8,946 nt of DNA from Chitinophagales bacterium. GTDB taxonomy: Bacteria > Bacteroidota > Bacteroidia > Chitinophagales > UBA2359. Shown piece by piece: positions 7,335 through 8,946 of the stretch. The DNA lies in the NCBI GenBank assembly GCA_020631035.1, contig JAHDIA010000215.1, positions 1 through 8,946 of the forward strand, read 5' to 3'. The stretch's first letter is position 1. Each line of letters begins with the position of its first letter. Below the pieces are notes generated by a model. That model was not told where the DNA came from. It saw nothing but the letters and a program-made list of their open reading frames with translations, and did not search any database. Made by a program: the position numbers and the translations under genes.

Positions 7335-8597
7335 ATGAATAAAAATACCATAACCTCAATACTAACACTGCTATTATTTTGCTTAACAATAAACGCACAA
7401 CACAAAGTGACTACAACCAATTTAAACGAAGGCAATGACCACTACAAAATTGCTCCTGACTGGATGGCAAAGGCAGTTATTTACGAAATAGATTGGCAAA
7501 ATATTGAAGGCAACAACAAAATCCAAAGCCTAGAAAAGCAATTATCAGAACTCAAAGAAATGGGCATTACAGTACTTTGTTTGCAAAGCATATTTCCCAT
7601 AAGCTCAAGATCAGATTCCAAGCTTTTTCCCATTGTGACTTACGATCTCATTCCCCCCAATCTGGGCAGTACCGATGATATGAAAAACTTGGTCAAAAAA
7701 GCCCATGAACTGGAACTATACATTCTACTCGATTGGGTGGGACTCTATACCAGCAAACAACACCGATGGCTTACTGAGCATCCCGACTGGTATATGCAAA
7801 AACAACTCACACCTTGGAGTAGCGAAGCAGTCAAAATGCTCAATTACGAAGATCCCAACCTCCAAAACAATATGCTCAAGGCTATGCTTGACTGCCTAAG
7901 AGACTACGATTTAGATGGTTTTCGTTGCCTCAATGCTGAATTGGCTCCCATCGAATATTGGGAAAGAGCCAGACGAGAACTCGACGCCCTCAAACCTATT
8001 TTACTCATAGCCGATGCGAACAAGCCCGACTACCACAAAGAAGCTTTTGACATCACCTATCCCAACAGTCATTACCTAATAGAGGAAATATTGGTAGGAG
8101 ATCAATACATTGCAGAATTGGGGCCACACATCCGCAACGAAAAGGAAGCTTCCTTCGGTGTGGAACGCACCTATTTGCGCTTTACCGAAACCCAAGTGGA
8201 GGATGAGTGGAGTAGGAAAGTGGCAATCATTTTAAACTTTACCCTCCCAGGTGTCCCATTCATTACCGCCCAAGAAAAACTCACCGATTTACACAAGCGG
8301 CTCGCCAACTTAAAACGCTACACTGCCGCCCTAGATGTAGGCGACAATCCTGCCGAGTTCGACTGGATAGAAAAACCCACCAACAAAGAAGTTTTGGTTT
8401 TTATGCGCAAAAATGGCGACAAACATCTTTTGACGACCATTCATACTGGAGCTGCCAAGAGCAAAGCCCAAACCGTCAAAATAGACACCAGCAAATATCC
8501 CCGAATGTTCCGCAACGGCCTCACCATGGACAAAAGAGGCGTGAATGTGGAGAAATTAAACCTACAAGGGAACAATTATAGAGTGTTAATTGATTAA
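7335..8597 (+). CDS. Secreted GH13 (alpha-amylase fold) family protein, probably catalytically inactive
   Basis: 420 residues from Met at 7335. That start is preferred because it gives a clean signal peptide (MNKNTITSILTLLLFCLTINA, cut before QHK) and has GGAAAT upstream; the in-frame ATG at 7323 would add MEII. The fold is read from typical GH13 stretches: AVIYEIDW (strand 1), LKEMGITVLCL, KKAHELELYILLDWV, EHPDWY, DYDLDGFRC, PIEYWERARRELD, EAFDITY, FTLPGVPFITAQE and a C-terminal beta domain after about 325. The active-site positions are changed. In region I, the N-H after DWV is L137-Y138. The region II nucleophile Asp is L199 (GFRCLNA; the preceding R197 is kept). The region III acid/base Glu is D227 (LIADANKP). 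The region IV N-H-D is T286-Q287-V288 (FTETQVEDEW). Known GH13 enzymes need these residues, so hydrolysis is unlikely; a binding role, as in the animal 4F2hc homologue, is inference. There is no T9SS tail, so a periplasmic location is likely. It lies 270 bp after the L-domain gene. Confidence 0.87.
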   Translation: MNKNTITSILTLLLFCLTINAQHKVTTTNLNEGNDHYKIAPDWMAKAVIYEIDWQNIEGNNKIQSLEKQLSELKEMGITVLCLQSIFPISSRSDSKLFPIVTYDLIPPNLGSTDDMKNLVKKAHELELYILLDWVGLYTSKQHRWLTEHPDWYMQKQLTPWSSEAVKMLNYEDPNLQNNMLKAMLDCLRDYDLDGFRCLNAELAPIEYWERARRELDALKPILLIADANKPDYHKEAFDITYPNSHYLIEEILVGDQYIAELGPHIRNEKEASFGVERTYLRFTETQVEDEWSRKVAIILNFTLPGVPFITAQEKLTDLHKRLANLKRYTAALDVGDNPAEFDWIEKPTNKEVLVFMRKNGDKHLLTTIHTGAAKSKAQTVKIDTSKYPRMFRNGLTMDKRGVNVEKLNLQGNNYRVLID

Positions 8598-8618
8598 TTT
8601 AGTGGAGAGACAACTTTG
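8590..8618 (+). promoter_or_regulatory. Possible promoter for the EAD-like gene
   Basis: TTG at 8590-8592 is followed after 18 nt by CAACTTTG (8611-8618), one mismatch from the TAnnTTTG -7 box. It overlaps the end of the GH13-like gene and would give a leader of about 25 nt before the ATG at 8650. Read-through from the preceding gene is the alternative. Confidence 0.35.
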
Positions 8619-8649
8619 TATTGTTTATAAAACCACCAATAAACTAAAC

Positions 8650-8946
8650 ATGTTAGACCAATTTAAAAACCAGCTCAAACTAGATGTAGGAGAAGATTTA
8701 TCCATTGCCATCAATCATATGAAAAAGGTACTTCGTCCAAATGCATCATCGTACAATGATTTCATTTTATTACTTTCTCGATTCAATGGAAATGAAAAGG
8801 AATACAATAGAGGCGTACGTACTAGCAAAGAGTATGATATACTTAAAAATCAAATCAAACAAAGCTTTTTCTTTGTCTTAGATAAACTAGAATCAAATGA
8901 TGTTGATATGAATTTAGTACAAGACATACTACAGAAGCAGGAACAA
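8650..8946 (+). CDS. N-terminus of an effector-associated-domain (EAD11-like) protein, 3' end outside window
   Basis: Open from ATG 8650 to the window edge: 99 codons, no stop. The first 80 or so residues are helical and match the layout I know for effector-associated domain 11: an amphipathic N-terminal helix (MLDQFKNQLKL then DLSIAINHMKKVL), the signature helix FILLLSRFNGNEKEYNRGV (38-56; canonical form is LLSxRYNxLxRxxxxG), a short turn with TSKEYD (58-63; canonical ISxEE), and a last helix NQIKQSFFFVLDKLES (67-82; canonical NRIxxALLxLIDxL). In known proteins such domains sit at the N-terminus of effectors (caspase-like or trypsin-like peptidases, TIR, others) of NTP-dependent conflict systems and recruit partners through EAD-EAD contacts. 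There is no signal peptide, so it is cytoplasmic. The start is the first ATG, 52 bp after the GH13-like stop, with a candidate promoter in between. The effector part cannot be seen. The assignment is by pattern recall, not by a profile search. Confidence 0.72.
   Translation, partial: MLDQFKNQLKLDVGEDLSIAINHMKKVLRPNASSYNDFILLLSRFNGNEKEYNRGVRTSKEYDILKNQIKQSFFFVLDKLESNDVDMNLVQDILQKQEQ

Noticed and set aside
7142..7342. 66-codon + strand frame between the L-domain and GH13-like genes
   Set aside because: It lies almost wholly inside repeat copy 2, whose palindromic blocks explain the openness, and overlaps the next gene in another frame.
7009..7398. 129-codon open frame on the minus strand across the gap and both gene ends
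   Set aside because: It runs antisense through the T9SS tail and the GH13 signal peptide and is open mainly because of the GC-rich repeat; the translation has no recognisable family.
7335..8597. GH13-like gene as a decayed pseudogene
   Set aside because: The frame is intact over 420 codons with a good signal peptide and well-kept structural motifs; only the active-site positions are altered.

Overview
The window looks like a chromosomal piece of an AT-rich member of the Bacteroidota, probably a Saprospiraceae-like or related marine/activated-sludge lineage. The phylum call rests on several things seen in the sequence: a type IX secretion (T9SS) C-terminal sorting tail on the protein at 5094-7064, a GEVED module and dockerin-like tail on the large protease at 566-4750, a perfect Bacteroidota -7 promoter box (TATATTTG) before 5094, and starts preceded by A/T-rich sequence with little Shine-Dalgarno signal. 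The family-level guess is inference only. All four recognised genes and the 5' gene fragment are on the + strand.

Layout. Positions 1-120 hold the last 39 codons of a gene with a charged, coiled-coil-like C-terminus. A 445-bp gap follows, with a weak terminator-like hairpin, a perfect 17-bp inverted repeat of REP type (250-306) and a GC-richer island (about 439-540). Positions 566-4750 encode a 1394-residue secreted M43-family (pappalysin/cytophagalysin) metalloprotease with two duplicated beta-rich modules, a GEVED domain and a C-terminus with two dockerin-type calcium loops. A 343-bp gap holds a composite intergenic repeat and then a good promoter. Positions 5094-7064 encode a 656-residue secreted protein made of two tandem receptor-L-domain-like leucine-rich-repeat halves and a T9SS tail. 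The next gap (7065-7334) carries a second copy of the composite repeat in opposite orientation. Positions 7335-8597 encode a secreted GH13 (alpha-amylase fold) protein in which the nucleophile, the acid/base and the transition-state aspartate positions all appear substituted. From 8650 to the right edge runs the first 99 codons of a gene whose N-terminus resembles an effector-associated domain (EAD11-like), the adaptor domain found on effectors of NTP-dependent conflict (immunity-like) systems.

How the genes relate. The protease, the L-domain protein and the GH13-like protein all carry signal peptides and act outside the cytoplasm, but the gaps of 260-340 bp filled with dispersed repeats argue against one tight operon; each is probably its own unit. 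The EAD gene starts 52 bp after the GH13-like gene, possibly with its own promoter. It is cytoplasmic by appearance and its effector part lies outside the window. The two items most worth following are the apparent GH13 pseudoenzyme and the truncated EAD gene.
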